In this document: positions 1-10,063 of the stretch, piece after piece
Layout of the letters: each line of letters starts with the position of its first letter
Position numbering within the stretch: position 1 is the stretch's first letter
From: Chrysoporthe austroafricana
Taxonomy: Eukaryota; Ascomycota; Sordariomycetes; Diaporthales; Cryphonectriaceae
DNA: 64,000 bases
Direction: 5' to 3'
NCBI GenBank assembly: GCA_001051155.2
Contig: JYIP02000004.1
Coordinates: 3,404,383-3,468,382 of the forward strand
Position numbers and translations under genes: made by a program
Notes under the pieces: generated by a model
Databases searched by the model: none
Seen by the model: the letters and a program-made list of their open reading frames with translations, nothing else
What the model was told of the DNA's origin: nothing

Positions 1-546
1 TCCCAAATTTAGTGGCACACCGCCGCAGCAGGCAGCGGGACTAGGACCTGGGATCTGGAACCTGACTAGGTTGCAGCCACTAGCCCGCTTTCAATTATGT
101 GCGAATCCGGGCGACGTGCATGAAGTTTCGATAGGAAGACGTTCCCGTAATAATCTACCAAATGAACCTCCCTTTTCTGTCCCGTCCCGTCCTCAGCTTT
201 AATTGACCCAACGCGTCTCCCTTTCGCACGAAGTTGAAGTCCAGCCCTCCCGGCGCAGCCCAACCGCGTCCCTTCTCTCTGCCTGTCGACAGCGCGAGCT
301 CGAGAAAGATCTGCGGCGATCGCAAGGCCTAGGTCGCCATCGGAGTTTTCGACGCCCCGACCTAAGTGAACCCGCTACCTGTCCCCCAGCGAAACGCCAT
401 CACGGCATCTTCGTCGGCGACAACTTCACCTTCTCCCTTCCCTCCCCCCTAAACCCCATCTCGGCCGCCGTCAAAAATCGTCGCTCGTTACACTGGTGCG
501 CCTGACCGGGTAGAGAAAGAGAAGGAAACAGAAGAACCCCGTCGAG
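1..546. other. Upstream region of the GDP-mannose transporter gene
   Basis: No gene is recognised here. The stretch from about 230 to 546 is CT-rich, as is common in filamentous-fungal promoters and 5' leaders, and runs directly into the transporter start codon. The left part is cut by the window edge, so it may belong to the end of a neighbouring gene. Confidence 0.5.
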
Positions 547-1947
547 ATGTCTACAGACAAGAAGAGCGATGACTTCGTGGTCCGGATCCCCGACCGGAGC
601 GACAGCTTCCAGGAGGAGAAGGACCCCTTCCTCGCCAGGACGCCGTCGCACCGCGTCGTCCACGCGCCCAGCTTTCATGACAAGTTCGCCAAGCTCCAGA
701 ACAGCCCCGGCACCTCCATCCTCGCTTACTGTCTGTCGTCCATCTCCATGACCGTCGTCAACAAGTACTGCGTCTCAGGCAGGAACTGGAACCTGAACCT
801 GCTCTACCTCGCCGTGCAGGTATGAACGCACCCCCCTCTCCTTCCAACCTCCCACCAGCGGCGCGCAGTGCCCCGGCGCATGTGGATCGGGCCGTGAGGA
901 GCTGACCCCCGGTGTAGTCTATCGTCTGCATCGCTGCTATCCTGATCTGCAAGAAGGCCGGGCTCATTACGAGCCTCGCGCCTTTTGACAAGGACAAGGC
1001 CAAGAAATGTACGTTGGGAGAGGGCGAGCCGGGACCGTTCCGCGTATGGAGGCGACGACACGCTGACAATGCCTAGGGTATCCAATCTCCGTCCTTCTCG
1101 TCGGCATGATTTACACGAGCACCAAGTCTCTCCAGTTCCTCTCTGTCCCCGTCTATACGATTTTTAAGAACCTGACCATCATCGTCATCGCGTACGGCGA
1201 GGTCCTCTGGTTTGGCGGCGAGGTCACGCCCATGGCGCTCCTGTCCTTCGGCCTGATGGTGGTCAGCTCCGTCGTCGCCGCCTGGGCCGATGTCAAGGCT
1301 GCTCTCGAGGGCGGCTACGACGCGAGCGTCAGCGTGTCGACTCTGAACGCCGGCTATGCCTGGATGGGCATGAACGTGTTCTGCACGGCCTCGTACGTCT
1401 TGACGATGCGCAAGGTCATCAAGAAGATGAACTTCAAGGACTGGGACTGTAAGTGCAGCGCGTCGAGGTCTCGGGGGCGGCCGGCCAGAGGCTTACACTC
1501 TTCGCAGCCATGTTCTACAACAACCTGCTCACGATCCCCACCCTCATCGTGGCCTCCCTGATCTTCGAAGACTGGAGCTCTGCGAACCTTGCCCTGAACT
1601 TCCCCGTCGAGTCGCGCAACACCCTGATTATCGGCATGATCTACTCGGGCCTCGCCGCCATCTTCATCTCGTACTGCTCTGCCTGGTGCATCCGCGTGAC
1701 CTCGTCGACGACGTACTCTATGGTCGGCGCGCTCAACAAGCTGCCTATCGCCATCTCCGGCCTCATCTTCTTCGCCGCGCCCGTCACCGTCGGCAGCGTG
1801 TCGGCCATCTTTCTGGGCTTCGTTAGTGGTATCGTCTACGCGTACGCCAAGATCCGGTCGTCGGAGCAGAGCAAGATGTCCCTGCCGACGCAGCAGCCCG
1901 TGATGAGCGCGAGCGCGCAGAGCAGCAAGGACGCCGCGAATGCATAG
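547..1947 (+). CDS. gmt1: GDP-mannose transporter (nucleotide-sugar transporter, Golgi)
   Basis: Multi-pass transporter that exchanges cytosolic GDP-mannose for luminal GMP in the Golgi, supplying mannan and glycoprotein mannosylation. Four exons are read as 547-819, 918-1008, 1077-1448 and 1508-1947, giving 391 residues with all frames consistent. All introns are GT-AG, and the second junction restores a Lys-Trp-Tyr-Pro run typical of the VRG4 family. Visible signatures are the FYNN motif at about residues 248-251 and the GALNK motif at about 319-323, which in the yeast protein contributes to GDP-mannose recognition. The N-terminus is a hydrophilic cytosolic tail of about 50 residues, and the C-terminal tail is Ser/Gln-rich. 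The first ATG of the frame, after a CT-rich leader, was chosen as start. Family length (330-400 aa) fits. The start and the first splice junction rest on homology memory rather than transcripts. Confidence 0.93.
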
Positions 1948-2963
1948 GAGTGTGTCGCTGTGCACGGGAGGTGGACAAGGAGGACCTCTGCGCCTCCGCG
2001 GATGTAATGTCTCGACCTTCACGCTGCAGAGCTCACCAAGCGCGTGACCGGCGTTGAAGCCAGAAATTGGGGACCACCAGTGCATTAGATCTAGGTCTAG
2101 CTCCAATTCTTGTATATCCTTTTTGGGGGGCCACCTTTATTTCGTCTGCGATCGTTCTCTTGGGATAGAGCAGGCAGACGGGCGCAACTATCGGCGTACA
2201 TGCATGAGTTTCGTATAGGCAACGACTTGAGGCCACGCACACGAGGGAACACACATCTGTACGGCGTTCAAACGGATGAGCTCAGACCAAAGGGGGGGGG
2301 CCCTAGAAGAAAGGGGTTCACGTGCTCTGATGCGAAGATGGTCATGAGAGCGGGAGGAACCAAGTTTTGAGGAAATGACTTGGGTGGAGGGTTGATTCTA
2401 ACAATCTACAGAACTAATCAACGACTTTATGAAAACGTGGCCGAACAATTATTATTCTCATACTCCGTATTCGGCATCATTCGTATCAGCCTCTGCATGT
2501 CCAACCAGCATATTTTAGCGCCTTTCTTCCCATGAACGGAAAAGAAGCAGAGAATAAAATAAAAATATGAAAATAAAACATGTCCTCGTGATGGGAATGT
2601 CAGGGCCTCCCAGAGTCTGATGCAAGTGCTCGTGGGGCGGTTCATTGGCTCCCGGTCCCACATGCCAAAAAAACGTAGTGGTGCTAAGCTATCCCTGTGA
2701 CATCACCCACCCTCGGCAGCCTGGAGCTCTGGAGCAAGCTGGCAGCCCTGCAGCAGCCACCTCATCTTCCAAGCCGCGCATCACGGAGCCTATAACGCAG
2801 TATCCTGCCTCGACGGCCCCCCTTAGCTACTCAGGCGGCGTGTTCAGAGCTCTTTCTACGCCTAGCATCTTAGGTATCGCGGCTCTGGAGGCATGGACTG
2901 ACAGGCATAGAACGACCCTCGCGACAACCCTCCTCGAGTTTCGTCCTCCCACCGTTCCTCGAG
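1948..2963. other. Intergenic region between transporter and acyltransferase genes
   Basis: About 1 kb without a recognisable gene. It holds the 3' flank of the transporter, an AT-richer patch at about 2,400-2,600 and the presumed promoter of the downstream acyltransferase. Short open frames here show no family signature. Confidence 0.5.
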
Positions 2964-4952
2964 ATGCTGCCTTTCATACACGCCCGTAAGCACTCCTGTG
3001 ACTCTACGTGACGCAGTGTCCGCCGTCTGGGGCTTCAGAAGACTGACTGAGACTCCGTATAGCCTTCGTCTGGCTGGCAGACTCTGTCGGCGCCGGCCCC
3101 GATGAACGTGAGATCTACCTGCCCTGCCCCGCCGCACGCTCGACAGCACCTCGTCCTCAAGGCTGACACTAAAGGCACGGAGCTGATCAGTCAAGCTCAT
3201 ATTCTCGATCCTCATATCCTATCCTCTCGCGGGTCTCCTCAAGCGCATTCCGGACACGAAGCCCGCCTACAAGAACCTCTTCATCGCAGGGTAGGTACGC
3301 TGTTTGGCATCAGGAGCTGCAGACAGGATAAAAAAGAGAGGATCTCGAGGAGGGTGTGACAGTCGCTAACACGTGCCCATGGGGGTAGGACTGGCATCTT
3401 CTTCCTTGTCGGCCTGTTCGACCTATGGGGTGGCCTACGCACCCTCCTGATCGCCGCAGGCGGCACCTACGGCATCGCCTACTTCCTGCGCGGCAGCCCC
3501 TACATGCCCTGGATCGGCTTCGTGTTTCTCATGGGCCACATGAGCATGAACCAACTCGAGCGCCAATTCGCCAACAACCCGGCCGTCGTCGACATCACCG
3601 GGGCGCAGATGGTGCTCGTCATGAAGCTCAGCGCCTTCTGCTGGAACGTGGCGGATGGGACGCTGAGCGACGACCAGCTGTCTGACTTCCAGAAGGACAG
3701 GGTTCTGGCCGAGCTGCCGGGCCTCCTGGACTACGCGGGGTGGGTGTTCTTCTTCCCGGCGCTGCTGTGCGGGCCCGCGATGGACTTTGCCGAGTACAGG
3801 CGGTGGCTGGACACGAGCATGTTCGAGGTGCCGTCGACCGTGGACCCGACCAAGAAGCCGCCGACGCGCAAGAAGCGCCGGATCCCGCGCAGCGCCACGC
3901 CGGCCATGTGGAAGATGGCGACCGGCCTCGTGTGGATCTTCTGCTTCCTCAACTTCTCGGGCTGGTACAGCACGGAGCTGCTGGTGGGCGACGGCTTCAT
4001 GGATCACGGGATCCTGAAGCGCATCTGGATCCTGCACATGACCAACTTCACGGCGCGGATGAAGTACTACGGCGTGTGGTCACTGACGGAGGGCGCGTGC
4101 ATCCTGAGCGGCATCGGCTACAACGGCGTGGACCCCGCCACCGGCAGGATCAGCTGGGACCGGGTGCAGAACGTCAACCCGTGGGGCGTGGAGTCGGCGC
4201 AGAACACGCGTGCGTACCTGGGCAACTGGAACATCAAGACAAACGTGTGGTTGCGGAACTACATCTACCTGCGCGTCACGCCCATGGGCAAGAAGCCGGG
4301 CTTCCGGGCAAGCATGGCCACGTTCGTGACGAGCGCGGTCTGGCATGGCTTCTACCCGGGGTACTACCTCACGTTCATGCTGGCCAGCTTCATCCAGACC
4401 GTGGCGAAGAGTAAGTCGCGGCGAGGCTCCCTGCCGAGATTCCCAGAGGGAGCAGACACATCGTGGTGGGAAAGGACGCCGACTGACCAGCACACAGATT
4501 TCCGCCGCTACTTCCGGCCCTTCTTCATCGACCCCAAGACCCAGAAGGCGACGCCGCTCAAGCCCTACTACGACGTCTTCTCGTACCTCGCGACGCAGCT
4601 CGCCTTCTCGTTCGCGACGACGCCGTTCCTCGTGCTCGGCTTCTCCGACAGCGTCAAGGTCTGGGCACGCGTGTACTTCTACTGCGTGGTCGGCGTGGCG
4701 GCATCGTCGGCCTTCTTCGCGTCGCCGGCCCGGCCGTGGCTGAAGAGGCAGATCGAGGAGCGCAGCAACGCCGCGGGCGTCCAGCTCAAGAGGTCCGCGA
4801 GCACGGAGAGCCTGGCGACGGGCGGCAGCCGGGACAACGAGGGGGTCGTCGGGCCCGGGCTGTCGAGCGATATGGAGAGGGACATGGGCGAGTTGGTGGG
4901 CGAGGCGAGGGGCGCATGGCTGGAGAGGGAGAAGGCCCGGAAGAGGGCTTAA
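2964..4952 (+). CDS. ALE1: MBOAT lysophospholipid acyltransferase (ALE1/LPT1 type)
   Basis: Membrane-bound O-acyltransferase of the ER that re-acylates lysophospholipids with acyl-CoA (Lands cycle). Five exons are read: 2964-2985, 3063-3107, 3191-3290, 3389-4410 and 4498-4952, giving 547 residues. The last intron is 87 bp and in frame. It would otherwise add 29 non-homologous residues, and it is bounded by a consensus GTAAGT donor. The N-terminus reads MLPFIHAP and the segment YPLAGLLKRIPD matches the start of fungal family members. The MBOAT motifs are present: a WN-x-x-T-x-x-WL segment (about residue 336 onward) with Asn about 337, then WHGFYPGYY with the presumed catalytic His at about 375. 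The C-terminal tail is charged and Ser-rich. The acceptor at 3191 was preferred over 3196 because it gives the conserved Asp-Glu-Leu-Lys-Leu run. The two tiny first exons are the least certain part. Confidence 0.9.
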
Positions 4953-5764
4953 TCGCGTGGGAGGGGGCATGCCAGCGGGTCGGCGAGGTGCGTGGCCGGC
5001 TGAGGCTTGGAGGTGCCGGGTGTGGGAGAGCCCTGGACGCGGCTGTCTGTCACGATGCGGCCTGCATTTCGGTAGGGCATGTAGGGCATGTATAGACGGG
5101 TATCCAACATGACAATGCATAGCATACATAGCAAGTGGAACTAGACTCTCCTGCCGGGCGGCCAGACCGGCTGGGGCTGACTGCCGCGGTGGATGCTGCT
5201 GCGGAGGGATGCCCAGGGCTGTCAGATCGGCCCCAGACCATGTTATCACGAAGTGACTTAAGAGACACTGGCGAGGGGCTAAGTAAAAAAAAGTCAACCT
5301 TCACTGCAGGTCCCACACCTTGCCGGGACCCAGATCCGCGGCGCGCCCCTGGATCGGGCCGGACAGGCCCTTGCAGTTGCTCCCGCATGTGGCCCAGAAT
5401 GACGGGGCCCGGGCTCGGCCATGGGCCCCCACCGATATCGACTGGCTTCCTTATCGGAGCTCCCGGCCCCTCCACTACGTGCCGGCAAGCCCGCTGGCCA
5501 GTGGGTGCCACTGCTCACCCAGCTCCTTCTCCTCCCAGCCTCAGCACTGACAGGCTACTCTGCTCTGCTCTGCCCTACTCTGTCTGCCCTGCCCTGTCCT
5601 GCTCTTTGTCCCTCCGTGACTTTGTTCGATCGCGGTGCTCGACCTGACCACCTCTACAGCTCCCCCTCCCCCTCCCCACCCCGCCGTGTGCCCCTATGCG
5701 CGTCTGAAGGTATAGCCCTCCCCCCTTCTTCTTCACCACACACGCAACCAGCCTGGACCCCAAC
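4953..5764. promoter_or_regulatory. Intergenic region with CT-rich promoter of the UPRT gene
   Basis: No gene is seen. Positions about 5,500-5,760 are strongly pyrimidine-biased on the plus strand, with runs of CTCTGCTCTGCC type and CCCCCTCCCCCTCCCC. This is a common core-promoter and leader composition in filamentous fungi and leads straight into the start codon at 5,765. Confidence 0.5.
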
Positions 5765-6711
5765 ATGTCCCTCCCGCCCAACGTCCACGTCTCGCAGCAC
5801 CCGTGCCTGCGCGCCAAGCTGAGCCAGCTCCGCTCGGGGGCCACGGGCGCCAAGGACGTCAAGGCGCTGGTGCACGAGATCGCGCTCGTCGTCGGGTGCG
5901 AGGCGCTGGCGGCCGCCGTGTCTACCGCGCCGGGCCCCAAGGTGCGTTCGCCCCCCGTCCGGCCGTCCCAGGAACTTCTTCGCACCCCCTTTGTCCCCCC
6001 CTCTCGGCTTCTCCTTTCCAACCAACCCACGCGATGGAGGAGGAGGAGGGGGGTGGGGAGTGGAGACGGAGATGGAGAGCGAGAGCTGACGCCGCGTTGT
6101 CTGCTTGTGGCTGCGCAGGACAAGACGCCCCTCGGCTTCGAGTACGAGACGACCGTCGTCACCCCGGAGACGATATCCATCGTGCCCATCCTGCGGTCCG
6201 GCCTGGGCATGGTAGAAGGTACGAACTATCCCCGTCTCAGGGCCTTCCGCCGGCCGTCTCGCGCGCCCGTCTGACTCCCTCACTCCCCCCCTCCGCAGCG
6301 ATCCAGACCCTCCTCCCCACGCCCGTCCCCGTCCACCACCTGGGCCTGTACCGCGAGCCGACCACCCTCGAGCCGGTCGAGTACTACAACAACCTCCCCG
6401 AGCACATCAGCAACAACCCCGCCGCCGCCGCCGCCTCCTCCTCCTCTCTCGCCATCATCCTCGACCCCGTCATCGCTACCGGCGGCACCTGCGCCGCCGC
6501 GATCCAGACCCTGCGCGAGTGGGGCGCCCAGCGGGTCGTCGTGCTGTCCGTGCTGGGCGCTGAGCCCGGCGTGCGCCGCGCCGCGGCCGAGTGGCCCGAG
6601 GGCGTCGACATATGGCTCGCGGCCGTGGACGGCGAGTTGACGCCCGAGGGCATGCTGAAGCCCGGGCTGGGGGACGTGGGGGACCGCCTGTTCCTGACTA
6701 TTGGGAAGTAG
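5765..6711 (+). CDS. Uracil phosphoribosyltransferase
   Basis: Pyrimidine-salvage enzyme converting uracil and PRPP to UMP in the cytosol. Three exons, 5765-5941, 6119-6218 and 6299-6711, give 229 residues, close to the usual 205-245. Signatures in order are a His-Pro near residue 12, PILRSGLGM at about 81-89, LYREPTTLEPVEYY after the second intron, the PRPP loop DPVIATGGT at about 148-156, and the C-terminal uracil-site motif PGLGDVGDR. The pattern resembles bacterial-type upp more than yeast FUR1. An Ala/Ser-rich low-complexity insert (about residues 131-143, coded by GCC and TCC repeats) sits just before the PRPP loop. The first intron is long (177 bp) and purine-rich. The gene converges on DNA ligase IV, with about 340 bp between stop codons. 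Confidence 0.92.
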
Positions 6712-7051
6712 GCGTGGGCAGGGACGGGCGGACACTGGCGAAAGATGTGATGGCGTCTCATCTTCAAATGATGTCTGTAGAGCGTCAGGTTGTATTTTGG
6801 GCATCTACTTTTAATCCAGGCATTGATACCTGTTTCAGAGACCTTTTCTCGTTGTCGACATGTCCAGTGATCTTTTCTCTTGATTTGGCTAGTAGTAAGG
6901 CTGAGGATTACTTCTCCAACATCATTAGCTAGCATTGTCCAATCCCATAATGTCCTCCTCTACCAGGCGCTGGGGCATCCAGAATACATGGTCATGAAAT
7001 GCTGAGACCGTAAGTTTTGTAGAACGGTCATCAGGCGGTCGAGAAACCATA
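6712..7051. other. Convergent intergenic spacer (UPRT / DNA ligase IV)
   Basis: 340 bp between two stop codons on opposite strands. It is AT-richer than the genes, with no recognised gene, and presumably holds both 3' UTRs and polyadenylation sites. Confidence 0.5.
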
Positions 7052-10000
7052 TCAGACGGGTGCATACTCCTCCTCGCTCACACGTGTCTCTTCCTTCCAG
7101 CAATCGTCAATCCATCTCTCCGTCACCACGCGCGGGATCTTCAGCTTCTCCTTTTTGCTGATCCGCTCCCGCACGTCAGCCACAAGGACCCTCTCACCCT
7201 CCACATCACCACCTCGACTGACAACGACTACGTGTGTGACCTCATCGTCAAGACCGTCTGCCACCTGTCCGTTCCCGAAGTCAACGTAGCTCCGCAGTCT
7301 CGCCATCGTCAATTCGGAGACCCCATCAGCTGCAGCCAGGTGGATGCGACACCTGCGGAAGACGTAGCTGCGCGATCGCGGGAGCTCGTGCCCCTGCGCT
7401 TCGAGCTGCTTGTAAAAAGCTTCTTTGTTGAAGGATGACGCAGCAGGCCTGCGCCTATCCTCGCCCATTCGAGCGAATATCGACCTCAGCTCCTCCACCT
7501 GCACATCGCGACAGTAGCTGTCATTGTACTGGTCACTATTCTCTCTGGCGAGGGCCAACATGTCTTCTGTGGCCACCAGGAGGTGGTCTTCCTCGTACGG
7601 GAGTAGGTAACTGTTCTCGATGCTGTCCAGGACCCATTTGGGCGTGATGATACTCACCCCCTCGAACTTCTTCACTGCAACAACACGCGGCGCATCGATC
7701 CTGTCCGCTAGGGCAACCGCGTCTCCGTCCCGGACCCGGGCTGGGTTCTGGACAATAGTGCCGCCGTGCTCCCTGACTATGACCTCGAACTGTGCTTTGG
7801 TCATCTTGGGGTTTGCCAGGTTGCTGGGCACGTAGAACTTCATGCCCTCGAAGAGTTTGGACTTGGCGGCGACGTTGGCTATAAACTCGGCTTCTCCAGC
7901 CACCGTGATTCCGCGGTTTTGCCGCTTCGCAGAGTGTTTCCGGTTCTCAATCTCCATTTCTTTCCTCGTTTTCGCCTCTTCCTCCACCTTGTTGTCGAGC
8001 TCCTCCCACCCGTCCATGTCAAGAGCTCCATCGTTCCATTTCTTGTCGTCTCGGATGCTTCGAAAGCGAGGGAATCGCAAGGTCCGGCCCACCCTGAATT
8101 GGCCTGTCTTCTCGGCACTGGCGGCCTTGACTTCGACGACAACAGAGTCGCTCGGACGGATCCACACATCTGGCCGCTCAAAGTATCTGTCTCCGCCTGC
8201 CAGCTCAATATACTGGCTCGCAGCTTTGGGGTTCCATGGCCGCCACTTGCCCTCTGTGCGATGCTCTATCAGCGCATAGTCTTGCGCAGTCAGACCACCT
8301 CCGACCTTGAAGAAACTGTAGAACGTCTCCGGACCGGCAATGCCGGCGTCGATATCAGCCTGCCGCGCTCGCAGGCCACACAGGTAGCTGGATTTCATGT
8401 TGCCACGTCGTCCGGAGCCGTAGTAACCTCCTATGATGACACAGTCGAGGTTCTCACCGTACTCAGTCATATACTCAGGTTTCACCTTGATCCACGAGAC
8501 AGGCCGTTCGTTCAGCTTGTATGTAGAGTGAGGATTCTTGATCACAAGACCTTCAGACGAATTCTCTACAATCTTGCGCAGCATGGGTTCAATGTCGCCA
8601 GGCGATTTGGTGAGCCTATAGGGATGGATCTCAAACCGTCCGGGAACTTGCTTCTGGATGACTCCGGGCATTTGATTGCCAGAATTGTCGGTATATCCTT
8701 CCAGAGCCTGACGACGCGCACGAAGGGGCTTTTTGGTGAGGTCTTGGCCGTTGAGATACAGGCAGTCGAAGACCCGGAAGAGAGGTCTCCAGCCCTGCTT
8801 GTCAAAGGGGTTGTTCTGCATGTTGAGAGCAGCTGTCTTGAGGGTGCCAAAGGCCAACATCTTCTCCATGCTCGGGTCCCAAGCGATCATTTCTCCATCG
8901 AGTATGCAGCTCAGGACGCCATCGTCAAAGACCCCCTTCAGATGTCTGGTGAGAGCCGCGGACTCATCCTCATATGACTCGCCGTATAGGTACGTATAAT
9001 TCTTGGCCTTTCGAGACCAGAACCCAAATTTATAACCGCCAGGGACAGTATCGTCCTCCATCATGTGCAACTGCATGCGTTCTCCGTCGAGCTTCTCCTC
9101 GATCAGAAATTCCGGGTCCCCGCTGGGTAGCCTGAGCCTCTCGACCATTTTGTCAAAGCTGACAGTCACCGCGTAGCTGGCAAGCTGGGGTTGGAAGCAC
9201 TGCATGAGACTCAGATTGGCCTTGTCCTCCTCGAGCTTGATGCTGGGACTCCACAGCTCCCAACACACGTGACGCAAGCTCGAAGAGACACTGAAGAGCC
9301 TCTCCCCGTCATCGTGCCATAGGTTTAGGAAAGTCCTCTCCGTCGCTCCAATTTTCATCTGCTTGAGGATGATACGAATGAGCCACTTCAGTTCCTCGGG
9401 ATTCATCCTCCTGTAGAACTCCTCGAAGACGGGGAGCTGTTCCGACTCCCCGCCTGCGGCGGCCAGCTTGTCCAGGAGTTCGTTCACCTCCCCAATGCGC
9501 ATGTCGCCGGGTTCGGTCCTCAACGGCCGCTTGTCGAGCGCCTCGAAGCAGCGTCCCGCGAAATCGCCTGCCAGCCGGCTGCTTGCCGACTTGCCGGGCA
9601 CCTTCCAATTGAGCAGGCTGTGCCCATCTTCCGACCGAGGCGAGATCTTCATCAGTTTTATGAGGAGCTTGGCTATTGCCTGCTCCTTGAGTCGGAAGAC
9701 CCCCCGCTCACGGTCCTGGGTGGGAAGTATCAGCCGCATGACGGGATACACATCGTCACCGACTTCATTGCGCCAGCGGGAGAAGAAGCGCTTGATGGTG
9801 TGACGACGCTGCTCAGCGTCAGAGATCTTGGGGCCGGCGTGGCGTAGCTTCGCGGTCGGGCCCGTCGCAGGAGGCTTCGTCAACGGGTTAAACAGCGAGG
9901 TGGAAAGTTCCGAAAAGGGGAGGGTGGGTGAGTGGTTGTGGGGGCGGTTGGGATACTGGGTGTCGAGATCCTCCAGGCTCTGGGCGCTGTTGGCGTACAT

Positions 10001-10063
10001 CATCTGCTCTTCGCGCCTGGCAGAGGCACTTGGCGACCGCTGTCGCTTGTTTGATGGGCTCAT
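7052..10063 (-). CDS. LIG4: DNA ligase IV (ATP-dependent, non-homologous end joining)
   Basis: Nuclear ATP-dependent ligase that seals double-strand breaks in non-homologous end joining, normally with an XRCC4/Lif1 partner. It is a single uninterrupted frame of 1,003 residues, within the fungal range. Order of domains: a disordered N-terminus with a basic Asn-Lys-Arg-Gln-Arg patch, an N-terminal DNA-binding domain (about 85-300), an adenylation domain with the nucleotidyl-transferase motif EKLDGER and active-site Lys at 324, motif EGLVIKNP near 504, motif V WIKVKPEY near 524, an OB fold to about 700, then two BRCT domains (about 735-840 and 895-1003). The second BRCT ends in the typical ERWIDDCW run. 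The linker between BRCTs, where LIG4 binds its partner, is present. A TATATA stretch lies immediately upstream of the ATG. No frameshift or missing catalytic residue is seen. Confidence 0.96.
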   Translation of the reverse strand: MSPSNKRQRSPSASARREEQMMYANSAQSLEDLDTQYPNRPHNHSPTLPFSELSTSLFNPLTKPPATGPTAKLRHAGPKISDAEQRRHTIKRFFSRWRNEVGDDVYPVMRLILPTQDRERGVFRLKEQAIAKLLIKLMKISPRSEDGHSLLNWKVPGKSASSRLAGDFAGRCFEALDKRPLRTEPGDMRIGEVNELLDKLAAAGGESEQLPVFEEFYRRMNPEELKWLIRIILKQMKIGATERTFLNLWHDDGERLFSVSSSLRHVCWELWSPSIKLEEDKANLSLMQCFQPQLASYAVTVSFDKMVERLRLPSGDPEFLIEEKLDGERMQLHMMEDDTVPGGYKFGFWSRKAKNYTYLYGESYEDESAALTRHLKGVFDDGVLSCILDGEMIAWDPSMEKMLAFGTLKTAALNMQNNPFDKQGWRPLFRVFDCLYLNGQDLTKKPLRARRQALEGYTDNSGNQMPGVIQKQVPGRFEIHPYRLTKSPGDIEPMLRKIVENSSEGLVIKNPHSTYKLNERPVSWIKVKPEYMTEYGENLDCVIIGGYYGSGRRGNMKSSYLCGLRARQADIDAGIAGPETFYSFFKVGGGLTAQDYALIEHRTEGKWRPWNPKAASQYIELAGGDRYFERPDVWIRPSDSVVVEVKAASAEKTGQFRVGRTLRFPRFRSIRDDKKWNDGALDMDGWEELDNKVEEEAKTRKEMEIENRKHSAKRQNRGITVAGEAEFIANVAAKSKLFEGMKFYVPSNLANPKMTKAQFEVIVREHGGTIVQNPARVRDGDAVALADRIDAPRVVAVKKFEGVSIITPKWVLDSIENSYLLPYEEDHLLVATEDMLALARENSDQYNDSYCRDVQVEELRSIFARMGEDRRRPAASSFNKEAFYKQLEAQGHELPRSRSYVFRRCRIHLAAADGVSELTMARLRSYVDFGNGQVADGLDDEVTHVVVVSRGGDVEGERVLVADVRERISKKEKLKIPRVVTERWIDDCWKEETRVSEEEYAPV

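Noticed and set aside
1354..2106. 250-codon open frame on the minus strand
   Set aside because: It is opposite the GDP-mannose transporter exons; composition is His/Arg/Asp-rich shadow coding and no domain is seen.
4080..5297. 405-codon open frame on the minus strand
   Set aside because: Mostly antisense to the acyltransferase, Arg/Pro-rich, typical GC-rich shadow.
7766..8977. 403-codon open frame on the plus strand
   Set aside because: Entirely opposite DNA ligase IV, whose motifs are unmistakable.
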